From Pseudobutyrivibrio xylanivorans (GTDB lineage Bacteria; Bacillota; Clostridia; Lachnospirales; Lachnospiraceae): a stretch of DNA of 64,000 nucleotides. Under the pieces are notes generated by a model that made no database searches, was not told where the DNA came from, and saw nothing but the letters and a program-made list of their open reading frames with translations. Shown here in pieces: positions 31,939-42,434 of the stretch; positions within the stretch are counted from its first letter, which is position 1; each line of letters begins with the position of its first letter. The stretch covers positions 323,501-387,500 of the forward strand of contig NZ_CP043028.1 of the NCBI RefSeq assembly GCF_008935055.1. The letters are read 5' to 3'. A program made the position numbers and the translations under genes.

Positions 31939-32826
31939 TTATCTGTATTTATTATTTTGCTCGTTAACCATCTCAGAGTATATCTGAAGATAATTCTCGT
32001 AGCGGCTGGCTGCAATCTCGCCTGATTCCACCGCAGCCTTCACTCCGCAGTCAGGCTCCTTGTGATGAGCACAGCCCGTAAATCGACAATTTCCTGCCGG
32101 TTCGATGAACTCTGGAAAAAGAGTATATAAATCCACTGGCTCAACCTTTGGAACAAAAAGCGAAGAAAAACCTGGGGTGTCCATAATATAGGTATCATCA
32201 CCCAAATACAAAAGCTCAGAGTGGCGTGTGGTATGCTTGCCACGTCCAATCTTTTCGGAAACCTCGCCAGTCTCCATGTTCTGTCCCTCTGTGAGAAGAT
32301 TTACTATTGAACTCTTTCCAACACCTGATGGGCCTGCCACAGTAGAAGTCTTTCCATGAAGGATTGACTTAATCTTTTCGATGCCTGCCTCCTGCTTAGC
32401 ACTTGTGAATATCACCTGGTAGCCTGCTGGCTCGTAAGTCTTGCGCATCTGCTGCTCAAATCCCTCATCAGCCAAATCGTCCTTGTTAAAGCAGATGGTA
32501 ATTGGTAGCTCCTGCTCTTCCATCATACAAAGGAATCTGTCCAAAAGATTGAGATTTGGCTCAGGACTTTTAGTTGCAAAAATGAGCAATGCCTGGTCAA
32601 CATTCGCCACAGCAGGTCTGATAAGCTCAGACTTGCGAGGGAGAATGCTGATAACATTGCCCGTCATCTCCTCCTCAGAGATGACGTCTATTTCAACGTC
32701 ATCTCCAACAAGAGGCTTTATTTTATCTTTTCTGAAGGCACCCTTGGCCTTGCACTCATATACGCCAGAACCTTCCACCTGAACATAGTAGAAGCCGGCA
32801 ATGCCTTTAATAATTTTTCCAACCAT
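31939..32826 (-). CDS. rsgA: Ribosome small-subunit maturation GTPase RsgA
   Basis: 295 aa, circularly permuted GTPase. An N-terminal OB fold is followed by FNKDDLAD (G4), TSAK (G5), GPSGVGKSSIVN (G1) and DTPGFSS (G3). A C-terminal zinc site uses Cys and His in RFTGCAHHKEPDCGV. It releases or checks late 30S assembly intermediates. It starts three bases after prkC. Confidence 0.97.
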   Translation of the reverse strand: MVGKIIKGIAGFYYVQVEGSGVYECKAKGAFRKDKIKPLVGDDVEIDVISEEEMTGNVISILPRKSELIRPAVANVDQALLIFATKSPEPNLNLLDRFLCMMEEQELPITICFNKDDLADEGFEQQMRKTYEPAGYQVIFTSAKQEAGIEKIKSILHGKTSTVAGPSGVGKSSIVNLLTEGQNMETGEVSEKIGRGKHTTRHSELLYLGDDTYIMDTPGFSSLFVPKVEPVDLYTLFPEFIEPAGNCRFTGCAHHKEPDCGVKAAVESGEIAASRYENYLQIYSEMVNEQNNKYR

Positions 32827-32829
32827 AAA

Positions 32830-34698
32830 TTAATTGTTTGGTGTTCCCTTCACTGCCTGAGTTGAAGTTTCTGTTGCATTTGGATTAGGCTTCATTGTTC
32901 CATCACCAGAAAGATAAAGTGGTGTATAAGTAAGAGTAACTGTAAGTGTATCTACCTTAACCTCTGAAATATTTATAGCACCATTCTTTGGAATAGTACC
33001 AGACTTTCCAATTTCAGCGATTTCGTATGTGCACTCACCATCATATGGATTCTGGATGCTATAGTTGTATGTAACCTCTTCCTTACCTTTGCTGATTACA
33101 AGTGTAATGCTTGAATTCTTTGCAACCATCTCGCCTGCCTCGATTGACTGGCTAATAACACTGCCTGATGGAACTTCATCAGAGAATTCCTGGCTTGTGC
33201 TTGTAACAGTGATAAATGAATTGCTAAGTGTCTGTGTTGCATCTGCCTGAGTAAGACCAACAACACTAGGAACTGCAACAGTATCACCAGAAGTGCTTGA
33301 CTCACTAGAGCTTGAGCTGCCTGACTTTCCTGAATCTGATGAATCACCTGATGATTCTTTGCCAGCAACTGTAAGTCTGAGAGTATCATTCAATGAAAAC
33401 TGCTTGCCCTCTGGAACAGACTGATTTGTAACTGTTCCATCATCAGAATCATTCTCCTCGTAAGAAACAACGATGTTATCTTCTTTGACACCGAGCTCAC
33501 CAAGCTGTTCAACCGCCTGCTCGTACTGTGTGCCAACAACATTAATCATTGTTACCTTCTTTGAGCCAAAGCTAAAAAGACCGCTGATATTTCCAATGAT
33601 AGCAACAAGAATTGCAACAATAGCAATTGCAGCTACGATACCTGAGATGGTAAGAATTCTATCCATCTTTGAATCGGCCTCATCATCCTCATCATCATAG
33701 TCATCGTCATCATAATAGTCGTCATCGTCATAGTACTCTTCTTCATCGTCGTAATCGTCGTTGAAGGTGAGTGCCTCTGCTGCACGGCGAGAAAGACTCT
33801 GGTCCTCCTCAGGAGTGATTTTGGTCATAACTCTTGTCTGGCCCAAATCAGACTCAACTATTGTAACGAAGTCCTCGTTTGGACTAACGAGTGCCTTTTT
33901 TAAATCCATAAGCATATCAGAGATAGTTGCGTATCTTCTGTCTGCCTTCTTCATTGTGGCCTTGAGGATGATTTTCTCAAGGGAAATAGGAAGGTCTGGT
34001 GCGTACGCGCTTGGTGCAACCATCTCCTCCTGAAGGTGCTGAATAGCAATTGCTACAGTGTTGTCACCATCAAATGGCACACGGCCTGTAACCATCTCAT
34101 ACATAACGATACCAAGTGAATAGATATCGCTCTTTCCATCTACAAAACCATTTCTAGCCTGCTCTGGTGATGAATAATGAACAGAACCCATCAAATCAGC
34201 GTGGATAGTATTTGAGCTTGCGGCACGGGCAATACCGAAATCTGTAACCTTAACCTTGCCCTCTGTGGAAATGATAATATTCTGAGGCTTGATATCACGG
34301 TGAATAATGCCCTTCTGATGAGCAGCCTCGATACCACGACCAACCTGAATAGCAATAGAGATAGCCTCCTTGAAATTAAGCTGTCCCTTCTTTTCAATAT
34401 AAGTCTTGAGAGTGATACCCTCAACATATTCCATAACGATGAAATACATACCATTTTCAGAGCCTACATCGTAGATATTAACGATGTTTGGATGCTCCAA
34501 ACCAGCGGCTGACTGAGCCTCTGTTCTGAACTTAGCAACAAAAGTTGCATCCTCAGAGAACTCCTGCTTAAGGATTTTGATAGCTACCTCACGACCAAGG
34601 ATGTGATCCTTTGCACGATAAACATCTGACATTCCGCCAGAACCAACTCTATCGATAATTTCATATCTATCAGCTATAAATACGCCTTGTGTAATCAT
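32830..34698 (-). CDS. prkC: PASTA-domain serine/threonine protein kinase
   Basis: 622 aa. Kinase domain about residues 11-270: GSGGMSDVYRAK, Lys41, HRDIKPQN (Asp135), DFGIA. A striking acidic juxtamembrane run rich in Asp and Tyr (about 315-342) precedes one membrane segment (about 348-370). Two PASTA domains (about 380-445 and 470-540) follow, separated by a Ser/Gly linker. An extra ~80-residue C-terminal domain beginning VTYNYSIQNPY ends the protein. It senses cell-wall precursors and phosphorylates growth regulators; the phosphatase PrpC is adjacent. Confidence 0.96.
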   Translation of the reverse strand: MITQGVFIADRYEIIDRVGSGGMSDVYRAKDHILGREVAIKILKQEFSEDATFVAKFRTEAQSAAGLEHPNIVNIYDVGSENGMYFIVMEYVEGITLKTYIEKKGQLNFKEAISIAIQVGRGIEAAHQKGIIHRDIKPQNIIISTEGKVKVTDFGIARAASSNTIHADLMGSVHYSSPEQARNGFVDGKSDIYSLGIVMYEMVTGRVPFDGDNTVAIAIQHLQEEMVAPSAYAPDLPISLEKIILKATMKKADRRYATISDMLMDLKKALVSPNEDFVTIVESDLGQTRVMTKITPEEDQSLSRRAAEALTFNDDYDDEEEYYDDDDYYDDDDYDDEDDEADSKMDRILTISGIVAAIAIVAILVAIIGNISGLFSFGSKKVTMINVVGTQYEQAVEQLGELGVKEDNIVVSYEENDSDDGTVTNQSVPEGKQFSLNDTLRLTVAGKESSGDSSDSGKSGSSSSSESSTSGDTVAVPSVVGLTQADATQTLSNSFITVTSTSQEFSDEVPSGSVISQSIEAGEMVAKNSSITLVISKGKEEVTYNYSIQNPYDGECTYEIAEIGKSGTIPKNGAINISEVKVDTLTVTLTYTPLYLSGDGTMKPNPNATETSTQAVKGTPNN

Positions 34699-34726
34699 GT
34701 ATTCTCCTTTTACTAAACAAAAATGT

Positions 34727-35446
34727 TTATTCTATAATAATGACTGAAATATTATCTTTTCCACCGTTGCTATTCGCCATGCGAACCAATGTCTTGGCCC
34801 TGTTCTCCAAACTACTATCGGAGGTGATGACTGAATAAATCTCCTGGTCTTCCACCATATTGGTAAGACCGTCTGAGCAGAGCAGAATACTCTCTCCACC
34901 CTTTAGAGCAACATCAAAATAGTCTGGGCTGATTCTGTTTTCAGCACCGACCGCTCTTGTAATCATGTTCTTGCGCTTGTCATTTCTGGCATCGTCCTCA
35001 TCCAACTCACCAGTGCGAACAAGCTCGGCAACAACAGAGTGATCCTTTGTAATCTGTAAAAGCTTCTTGGAAGTGGTCACATAAAGCCTGCTATCACCAA
35101 CATTGGCAACATAAAGATGACCATCGATGATAGTGGCAATAACCAAAGTTGTACCCATTCCTGCCTTACCTGGGTCACTCTTGGATTCAGTATTTATTAT
35201 TTGGTTTGCTGATTGAATTGCCTGTTCTAGAATTTTCACAGGCTCTGAGTCTTTAGAATTTGCAACACCATCAACTACCATCTCGACGCATTTGGCTGAA
35301 GCGTAATCGCCAGCAAGCTCTCCACCCATGCCGTCCGCGACAATATATAGATTCGGTAAGTTACCAATTCGGCTGTCGCTGGTATAAACAGTGTCCTGAT
35401 TGACCTTGCGCTCTATACCAACGTCAGTAATACCACAACTTATCAT
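34727..35446 (-). CDS. prpC: PP2C-type serine/threonine phosphatase
   Basis: 239 aa, metal-dependent. Motifs VADGMGGELAGDYAS, VANVGDSRLYV, VTRTGELDEDD-like segment, LLCSDGLTNMV and GGKDNISVIII hold the metal-binding Asp residues. It reverses PrkC phosphorylation. The ATG overlaps the rlmN stop (TAATG). Confidence 0.96.
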   Translation of the reverse strand: MISCGITDVGIERKVNQDTVYTSDSRIGNLPNLYIVADGMGGELAGDYASAKCVEMVVDGVANSKDSEPVKILEQAIQSANQIINTESKSDPGKAGMGTTLVIATIIDGHLYVANVGDSRLYVTTSKKLLQITKDHSVVAELVRTGELDEDDARNDKRKNMITRAVGAENRISPDYFDVALKGGESILLCSDGLTNMVEDQEIYSVITSDSSLENRAKTLVRMANSNGGKDNISVIIIE

Positions 35447-36510
35447 TAATTAGTCCCTTTCGAAGCATCTGCATGCCTCTTCCTTAATTGCCCACAGGCC
35501 CCGTCAATGTCGCGACCCATTTCTCTTCTAATAGTAGCATTATTCACATATTTTTCAATCTTTTTTTGGAAGGCGTAGGCTCTGTCCATGGATGGACTCT
35601 CGAAGTCTCGCTCCTTGATTGGATTCACAGGAATCAGGTTTACATGGCAGTTCAAATGGCCAATAAGCTGACCTAATTCCTCAGCATCCTGGTCCCTGTC
35701 ATTGACTCCGGAAACAAGCGAATACTCAAATGTGATTCGTCTTCCAGTTTTGTTGAAGTAGTACTCACAGGCCTCAATAACCTCATGAATATCGTACTTG
35801 TTTGCAATTGGCATAAGCTCCGCACGCTTCTGCTGATTAGGTGCGTGAAGCGAGATTGCAAGAGTGATTGTCAAATCCTCCTCTGCCAACTGCTTTATTC
35901 TTGGAACAATTCCACAGGTTGAAACAGTGATGTTTCTCTGGGAAATGTTAAGACCATTTTCATCGGACAGCATTCTGACAAATTTAACGATATTGTCGTA
36001 GTTGTCCATAGGCTCGCCAGTGCCCATAACCACAAGGTTCGACACGCGCTCCCCTGTATCTCGCTGAATGGCATAAATCTGGCCAAGCATCTCTGCTGGA
36101 GTCAGATTTCGAACCCATCCATCAAGTGTTGATGCACAGAAACGGCAGCCCATTTTACAGCCTACCTGAGAAGAAATGCATACGGAATTGCCATGCTTGT
36201 AGCTCATCCAGACGCTCTCTACCATCTGCCCATCTTCCAGTTCAAAAAGGTACTTCCTTGTGCCGTCGATTTTGGAAATCTGCAAATCGATTTTTTCAAG
36301 TGGACGATAGGTACAGCTCTCCTTCAGCTTGTCCTTAAGAGAATTTGGTATATTTTTCATCTCGTCATAGTCAAGGGCAAGATGCTGATGCATCCACTGA
36401 TAGAGCTGCTTCGCACGAAACTTTGGCTCATGTAAATCCTCCACCAAAAAATCGGTAAGCTCTGTTAAATTTAATGATCTGATATCAACTAATTCTTTCT
36501 CATTACACAT
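35446..36510 (-). CDS. rlmN: 23S rRNA (adenine2503-C2) methyltransferase
   Basis: 354 aa radical-SAM enzyme. The cluster motif CKMGCRFCAS (CxxxCxxC) is in the middle. The C-terminal GACGQLRKRHAD holds the methyl-carrying Cys. It methylates A2503 of 23S rRNA and A37 of some tRNAs. It overlaps rsmB by 22 bases. Confidence 0.97.
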   Translation of the reverse strand: MCNEKELVDIRSLNLTELTDFLVEDLHEPKFRAKQLYQWMHQHLALDYDEMKNIPNSLKDKLKESCTYRPLEKIDLQISKIDGTRKYLFELEDGQMVESVWMSYKHGNSVCISSQVGCKMGCRFCASTLDGWVRNLTPAEMLGQIYAIQRDTGERVSNLVVMGTGEPMDNYDNIVKFVRMLSDENGLNISQRNITVSTCGIVPRIKQLAEEDLTITLAISLHAPNQQKRAELMPIANKYDIHEVIEACEYYFNKTGRRITFEYSLVSGVNDRDQDAEELGQLIGHLNCHVNLIPVNPIKERDFESPSMDRAYAFQKKIEKYVNNATIRREMGRDIDGACGQLRKRHADASKGTN

Positions 36511-37754
36511 ATAAAAAATCCATCGTGTTTGCTGTCAGGGAAAAGCTGCTTCATTTCCTGCACCTTAAATTCTGGGTGACGGGTTAAGAATGCTTCTACC
36601 TGATTTTCGTTTTCATCCTTGTTAATGGTGCAGGTGCTATAGCACAACGTACCTGCCTCCTTAACATACTGACAAACATTGTCTAGAATCTGTGACTGAA
36701 GCTTTGAAAGCTCTGTAAGAGATTCCTCTGTTTGATTATATTTAATGTCCGGTTTCTTTCGAATTATGCCAAGACCGGAGCATGGTAAATCCGCAATTAC
36801 GATATCGTATTTACGAATTGAATCCTCATCTAAAACTGTGGCATCCCACTTCTCAGCTGCGACATTCTTTGCACCAACTCTGGCAATATTTTCGTTTATA
36901 AGCCCTATTTTAACATCCGTTAAATCTCGGGCTAAAACCTGCCCATCAGTTAAAATTTCTGCAAAATGAAGTGCCTTGCCACCAGGAGCTGCACACACAT
37001 CAATAACATTGTCTGCAGGCTTAGCCTGGGCTACATGCGCTACCAGCTGTGAAGAATAATCCTGCACGTAGAACAATCCCTCATTAAACTCAGGAATCGA
37101 TGCCACCGAATCATATCCTGAAATATATCCTGCATGAGGTAAATCTGACTTCTCATAGGTGATGCCATTATTAGCAAGACGCTTCGCCAGCTCCACCTCA
37201 TCAAGCTTTCGATTGACGCGGATACAAAGCTTTTCCTCGGTGAAAAATTCCTCGAGAATCTGCGCGGTTACTTCCTTGCCATAGTCTTTAGTCCATTTGT
37301 CCACAATCCATTGAGGCATTGAATACTTTATCGACAAATCCTCTGTGGATATCTGTCCCTTACCTCTGGCAATACTGCGTAAAACTCCATTTACAAAGCC
37401 AGATAGTCCTGCAAAGCTTCGCTTTTTAGCAAGCTTAACATATTCATTGCAGGTGGCAGAATCTGGAACAGAATCCATATAGTAAATCTCGAAGACGCCC
37501 ATTCTCATGATAGTTCTGATGAATGGCTTCATCTTTTTAGCCTTGGTTTTTGAATAATTATCGATTATATAATCGAGCTCAATTTTTCTTTCAACTACAC
37601 CATTCACCAAGCGATTCAAAAAGGCTCTCTCAGTTTTTTCAAGATAGCCATACTTATCCAAAACCGCCTTTAAATATATGTGAGAAAACTGGCCATGCTC
37701 CAAGATTTCTACTAATGTATCAGCTGCAATTTCTCTGATATTAATCCCTGCCAT
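36489..37754 (-). CDS. rsmB: 16S rRNA (cytosine967-C5) methyltransferase
   Basis: 421 aa. An N-terminal NusB-like RNA-binding domain (residues 1-140) precedes a Rossmann methyltransferase: VIDVCAAPGGKALHFAE, ADLPCSGLGIIRKKPDIKY and CYSTCTINKDEN with the two catalytic Cys. Overlaps fmt by 14 bases. Confidence 0.96.
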   Translation of the reverse strand: MAGINIREIAADTLVEILEHGQFSHIYLKAVLDKYGYLEKTERAFLNRLVNGVVERKIELDYIIDNYSKTKAKKMKPFIRTIMRMGVFEIYYMDSVPDSATCNEYVKLAKKRSFAGLSGFVNGVLRSIARGKGQISTEDLSIKYSMPQWIVDKWTKDYGKEVTAQILEEFFTEEKLCIRVNRKLDEVELAKRLANNGITYEKSDLPHAGYISGYDSVASIPEFNEGLFYVQDYSSQLVAHVAQAKPADNVIDVCAAPGGKALHFAEILTDGQVLARDLTDVKIGLINENIARVGAKNVAAEKWDATVLDEDSIRKYDIVIADLPCSGLGIIRKKPDIKYNQTEESLTELSKLQSQILDNVCQYVKEAGTLCYSTCTINKDENENQVEAFLTRHPEFKVQEMKQLFPDSKHDGFFICVMRKN

Positions 37755-38676
37755 TTACAAACCTCTTACCTGCTTCAAGCTGGTATCCTCTAAGGAAATC
37801 ACCTGCTGCCATGCGTTTCTTACCCTCAAGCTGAAGCTCTTCAACTTCAAGAGCACCTGCACCGCAAGCTACCGTAAATACGTTTTTATTTACATCTATG
37901 ATAGTGCCAGGCTCACCTGACTTTTCTACGACATTAGCCTTCCAGAATTTCATCTGCTTACCATCTATAAATGAGAACGCAGATGGCCATGGATTAAGGC
38001 CACGAATAAGACGCTCAATTTCAATGGCTGGCTTGGTCCAGTCGATATTGCCCATGTCTTTTGAAATCATGCCAACGTGGGTAGCCTGAGACTCATCCTG
38101 TGGAACAGGTGTAATTTCGCCTCTATCAAGAGCCTCGATAGTTTTGACAGCAAGCTTTCCACCGTCAATTGCAAGCCTATCGAAAAGGCTTCCGCCTGTC
38201 TCGTCTGCTACAAGCTCTATCTCTGATTTAAGAAGCATATCACCATCATCAAGACCTGGTCCCATAAGCATTGTAGTGTTTCCAGAGACTTTCTCTCCGT
38301 TGATAACGGCCCACTGAATTGGAGCTGCGCCACGATACTTTGGAAGAAGTGAACCGTGAACATTTACACAGCCAAGTCGTGGCATATCGAGAATCACCTT
38401 TGGCAAAATCTGACCGAAGGCTGCAACCACAAATACATCTGCTTCGTATTTACGAAGTTCCTCTACAGCCTCCTCAGCTCTGATTTTTACTGGCTGGAAA
38501 ACTGGAATATCATGCTCCATTGCAAACTCCTTCACTGGAGTAGGCTGAAGCTTTCCACTACGTCCCTTTGGCTTGTCTGGCTGAGATACAGCAAGAATAA
38601 CCTCATGACCAGCTTCATATATTGCTTTTAATGTCTCCACCGCGAAATCCGGTGTACCCATGAAAACGACTTTCAT
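37741..38676 (-). CDS. fmt: Methionyl-tRNA formyltransferase
   Basis: 311 aa. It formylates Met-tRNAfMet with 10-formyl-THF. It starts VVFMGTPDFAVETL; the catalytic region has NVHGSLLPKYRGAAPIQWA and a later GLDDGDML. It stops one base before def, the usual def-fmt pairing. Confidence 0.97.
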   Translation of the reverse strand: MKVVFMGTPDFAVETLKAIYEAGHEVILAVSQPDKPKGRSGKLQPTPVKEFAMEHDIPVFQPVKIRAEEAVEELRKYEADVFVVAAFGQILPKVILDMPRLGCVNVHGSLLPKYRGAAPIQWAVINGEKVSGNTTMLMGPGLDDGDMLLKSEIELVADETGGSLFDRLAIDGGKLAVKTIEALDRGEITPVPQDESQATHVGMISKDMGNIDWTKPAIEIERLIRGLNPWPSAFSFIDGKQMKFWKANVVEKSGEPGTIIDVNKNVFTVACGAGALEVEELQLEGKKRMAAGDFLRGYQLEAGKRFVNGRD

Positions 38677-39168
38677 TTACTCTTCCTCTTCTATCTCTTC
38701 CATCAAGTCTTCCACATCATAGAGCTCACCCTCTACCTTTTCTGTGTAAATGTGACCATCAAGGTGGTCGATTTCATGAAGAAGTGCGCGAGCCATGAGA
38801 CCTTCACCCTCAACGATGATTTCCTCCATATCCTCATTTAACGCCTTTACCTTTGCGTAGTTTGGACGTGTAACCTGACCTGTCTTTCCTGGAACTGAAA
38901 GGCAGCCCTCGTTGCCTGTCTGCTCACCAGATGTTTCAAGAACCTCTGGATTGATAAGGGTTACAGGACCCTCTCCGATATCAATAACACAGATGCGGCG
39001 AAGCACACCTACCTGTGGTGCTGCAAGGCCTACGCCATCTGCATCATACATTGTGTCATACATATCCTCTATAAGTGTCTTAAGGCGTGGTGTGAGAAGC
39101 TTTACAGGCTTGCAAACCTTTAAAAGTACATCATCCTTGCCCCATTCTCTGATTTCTAAAAGTGCCAT
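38677..39168 (-). CDS. def: Peptide deformylase
   Basis: 163 aa. Removes the N-formyl group from nascent proteins. The three metal motifs are present: GVGLAAPQVG, EGCLSVP and HEIDHLDG. A short acidic tail (EDLMEEIEEEE) ends the protein. Confidence 0.97.
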   Translation of the reverse strand: MALLEIREWGKDDVLLKVCKPVKLLTPRLKTLIEDMYDTMYDADGVGLAAPQVGVLRRICVIDIGEGPVTLINPEVLETSGEQTGNEGCLSVPGKTGQVTRPNYAKVKALNEDMEEIIVEGEGLMARALLHEIDHLDGHIYTEKVEGELYDVEDLMEEIEEEE

Positions 39169-39181
39169 AATTAATTCCTCT

Positions 39182-41413
39182 CTATAATGTGTTTATTGGG
39201 TCAAAATCAAACCATGTATTGGTGTTTCTATATTGTTTTTGCTCAAGCAAAAATTTATCAATTGCGTCTTTGATGCGAACCAGCCTGTCATAATCATCAT
39301 CACGAAGATAAATAACACGACGGTAGACATCCTTCAGCTTGCCAATATAGGCATCCTCCGGTCCCATTATAACAATTTTATCGTCGGTCTGCCTAATTAA
39401 TGCTGCAATCGCATCTGCCTGGCCAATTGCATCCCGCTGATTTTCCGAACTCACCTGGATTCCAAGAATGTGTGAGCATGGTGGGTATGAAAGCAATCGT
39501 CTGAAGGCAATCTCCTGGTCATAAAAGCTCAAGTAATCCTGAGCTGCCGAAGTGACAACTGCATAGTTGTCAGGCTGATAGGTCTGAATAATTGCGATAC
39601 CAGGCTCACTGCCTCGACCAGCACGGCCAACGGCCTGGGTAAGAAGCTGAAAGGTTCTCTCACCACTGTGATAATCAGATTCATTCAAGCTGATATCAGC
39701 AGCAACAATTCCAACCAGGGTAACCCCAGCAAAATCGTGTCCTTTGACAATCATCTGGGTACCAATCAGCACATCCGCTTCGTGAGCTGCAAATGCCGAT
39801 AATATTTCCTCATGGCCATCCTTGCCTTTGGTGGTGTCCGCATCCATTCGAAGAACTCGTGCCTGTGGGAATGCCTGCTTCACCATCTCTTCAAGACGCT
39901 GTGTACCTGCCTTGAAGCTTCCTATATATTTGCTACCGCAGCTTGGACAAATCTTGGCTGCCCGCGTAGTGTATCCGCAGTAATGACATTTCATAGTGCC
40001 ATCCTTGTGAAGGTGCAAGGCCACATCGCAATGAGGACATTTTAACACATGACCACATGCCCTACAAGAAACGAAGCCCATGAGCCCTCTTCTATTCAAA
40101 AACAGCATGATTTGCTGCTTTTTATTAAGCCTGTCTGCCATCAGCTCTAGGAGTCTGCGGCTAAGCATTGAACGGTTTCCGCTTCTAAGCTCCTCGCGTA
40201 AATCCACCACCTCAACAGCTGCCATATCCTGTCCCTGGGCACGTCCACTCAATGTGATTAGGCTGTACTCACCAGATTTTGCTCTGCTGTATGCCTCAAG
40301 GCTGGGAGTAGCTGAGCCAAGGATTACTGTAGCCCCGGCTAATGATGCACGGTAAACTGCCGTCTCTCTGGCATGATATCTAGGGATAACCTCGGACTTA
40401 TAGCTTGGTTCATGCTCCTCATCAATGATAATCAGTCCCAGTTTCTGAAAAGGTGTAAACAATGCTGAGCGTGGGCCAACCATGATACTGATTTCCCCAG
40501 ACTTAGCACGTTCAAACTGATCAAAACGCTCTCCCGGTGACATACGGCTATTCAAAATACTAACCTTATCACCGAAACGGGTGTAGAATCGCATAACCGT
40601 CTGATAGGTCAGGGCAATCTCTGGGATGAGAACAATCACCTGCTGCCCCATTTCGATTACATGCTCCATCACATCCATGTATACCTCAGTCTTACCAGAG
40701 CCTGTGACACCATGAATAAGATAGGTCTTGCGGCGACCCATATCGATATCCGCCTTGATGCTTTCTGCCGCTGCCTCCTGCTCATCATTTAAGACAATAT
40801 GCTTTCTGGCAGCATCCTTATTAATGTGAGGATTTCTAAAAGTACGTACTGATTCGACCTTTAAAATCCCTTTCTTTTCCAAATCACGAATATGTGTTGA
40901 GGATACCTGAAGCTTTTTCGTAGCAAGCTCCCAGTCTAAAACGTCAACCTGAAGAAGTTCACGAAGCAAACGCTCCTTGCCAACTGCATGACGGGGCTTT
41001 GCCATCATTTCCGTCAATTCCACTCTGGCCTGCGCCACAGGAATGTTCAAGCTGATTTCCTTTTTCAGCTTCTCATTTTCCTTGCGCTTAATAGGAATAA
41101 CGGTCTTCAGCGCCTGATTCATGGTGGAGCCGTAGTTTCTCTTTAGAAACGCAGCCAAAGAAATAAGCTGAGACTCTATGGCAATGCTATCCTTCATGAT
41201 TCTTGCAATAGGCTTCAGCTTTGTAACATCAAACTCAGGCTTGTCATGGAGCCCTACCACATATCCTGTGATAGCACGATTTCCCTGACCGAAGGGAATA
41301 ACCACCTGCACTCCCTCAGTCACCTGCTCTTCCAACTCATCTGGCACAATATATTCAAATGTCTTGTCTAATCTCTCATGAGAAATATCAATAATAATAT
41401 CTGCGTATTTCAT
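39182..41413 (-). CDS. priA: Primosomal protein N', replication-restart helicase PriA
   Basis: 743 aa superfamily 2 helicase. Walker A GVTGSGKTEVYM, Walker B IIDEEHEPSYK, and a zinc-binding insert with CRACGHVLKCPHC, CHYCG and CPSCG. The N-terminal 3'-DNA-binding domain is residues ~1-110. It restarts stalled forks by loading DnaB. First gene of the ten-gene minus-strand housekeeping run; no clear ribosome-binding site before its ATG. Confidence 0.97.
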   Translation of the reverse strand: MKYADIIIDISHERLDKTFEYIVPDELEEQVTEGVQVVIPFGQGNRAITGYVVGLHDKPEFDVTKLKPIARIMKDSIAIESQLISLAAFLKRNYGSTMNQALKTVIPIKRKENEKLKKEISLNIPVAQARVELTEMMAKPRHAVGKERLLRELLQVDVLDWELATKKLQVSSTHIRDLEKKGILKVESVRTFRNPHINKDAARKHIVLNDEQEAAAESIKADIDMGRRKTYLIHGVTGSGKTEVYMDVMEHVIEMGQQVIVLIPEIALTYQTVMRFYTRFGDKVSILNSRMSPGERFDQFERAKSGEISIMVGPRSALFTPFQKLGLIIIDEEHEPSYKSEVIPRYHARETAVYRASLAGATVILGSATPSLEAYSRAKSGEYSLITLSGRAQGQDMAAVEVVDLREELRSGNRSMLSRRLLELMADRLNKKQQIMLFLNRRGLMGFVSCRACGHVLKCPHCDVALHLHKDGTMKCHYCGYTTRAAKICPSCGSKYIGSFKAGTQRLEEMVKQAFPQARVLRMDADTTKGKDGHEEILSAFAAHEADVLIGTQMIVKGHDFAGVTLVGIVAADISLNESDYHSGERTFQLLTQAVGRAGRGSEPGIAIIQTYQPDNYAVVTSAAQDYLSFYDQEIAFRRLLSYPPCSHILGIQVSSENQRDAIGQADAIAALIRQTDDKIVIMGPEDAYIGKLKDVYRRVIYLRDDDYDRLVRIKDAIDKFLLEQKQYRNTNTWFDFDPINTL

Positions 41414-41460
41414 GAAAAATATTTTATCATAAAACCCTTTTATTTTGAAATCAAACTAGA

Positions 41461-41466
41461 TATAAT
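41461..41466 (+). promoter_or_regulatory. Putative -10 of pyrBI
   Basis: TATAAT 43 bases before the pyrB ATG. The -35 (TTTTAT, 17 bases upstream) is weak. No PyrR-type attenuator is visible in the short leader. Confidence 0.4.
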
Positions 41467-41508
41467 GAATTGAATTATGATAATACATAGCCACGAAGGG
41501 AGAATCCT

Positions 41509-42423
41509 ATGCGTCATCTAATGAGCCCTCTGGACTTTACCAGAGAGGAACTAGAGCAGCTTATGGACCTGGCGGATGATATTAAGCTTCATCCTGATGT
41601 TTATTCAGAAAAGTGCCACGGCAAAAAGCTTGCTACATGTTTTTACGAGCCTAGTACTCGTACCCGATTATCTTTCGAAGCTGCCATGCTTAATCTTGGC
41701 GGTTCAGTCCTTGGTTTTTCTTCAGCTGACTCTTCTTCAGCAGCCAAAGGTGAAAGTGTTTCCGATACTATTCGTGTTATTTCTTCTTACGCAGACATCT
41801 GCGCTATGCGTCATCCTAAAGAAGGCGCTCCACTTGTCGCTTCTCAGCGATCACTTATTCCCGTTATTAATGCCGGCGACGGCGGTCATCAGCATCCAAC
41901 TCAAACCCTCACCGATTTGTTTACCATTCGCTCTTTGCGTGGTGAAATCAAGGATCTTACTATCGGTCTTTGCGGCGATTTGAAGTTTGGTCGAACAGTG
42001 CATTCATTAATTAATGCATTGGTAAGATATCCGGGAATCAAGTTTGTACTTATTTCACCAGAGGAGCTTAGAGTTCCAGAGTATATCCGCGAGGATGTAT
42101 TAGAGAGAAATGGCTACGAATACAAAGAGGTGGACAGCCTTGACGATGTTATGGGCGAGCTGGACATCCTTTACATGACAAGAGTTCAGAAGGAACGTTT
42201 CTTCAACGAAGAGGATTACATCCGTTTGAAAGACTTCTTCATTTTGACACCAGAGAAAATGCACCTTGCGAAGAAGGATATGATGGTTCTTCACCCTCTT
42301 CCACGAGTTAACGAAATATCCGTGGACGTAGATGACGATCCAAGAGCAATGTACTTCACCCAGGCCAAGTATGGTGTATTTATCAGAATGGCCCTCATTC
42401 TTACATTACTCGAGTTAGTTTAG
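41509..42423 (+). CDS. pyrB: Aspartate carbamoyltransferase, catalytic chain
   Basis: 304 aa. Condenses carbamoyl phosphate with aspartate. Carbamoyl-phosphate site [21 protein letters not shown], then HPTQTLTDL and the aspartate-binding [16 protein letters not shown] lies before the ATG. Paired with the regulatory chain pyrI, so the enzyme is probably allosteric. Confidence 0.97.
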   Translation: MRHLMSPLDFTREELEQLMDLADDIKLHPDVYSEKCHGKKLATCFYEPSTRTRLSFEAAMLNLGGSVLGFSSADSSSAAKGESVSDTIRVISSYADICAMRHPKEGAPLVASQRSLIPVINAGDGGHQHPTQTLTDLFTIRSLRGEIKDLTIGLCGDLKFGRTVHSLINALVRYPGIKFVLISPEELRVPEYIREDVLERNGYEYKEVDSLDDVMGELDILYMTRVQKERFFNEEDYIRLKDFFILTPEKMHLAKKDMMVLHPLPRVNEISVDVDDDPRAMYFTQAKYGVFIRMALILTLLELV

Positions 42424-42434
42424 GAGGAAATCGT

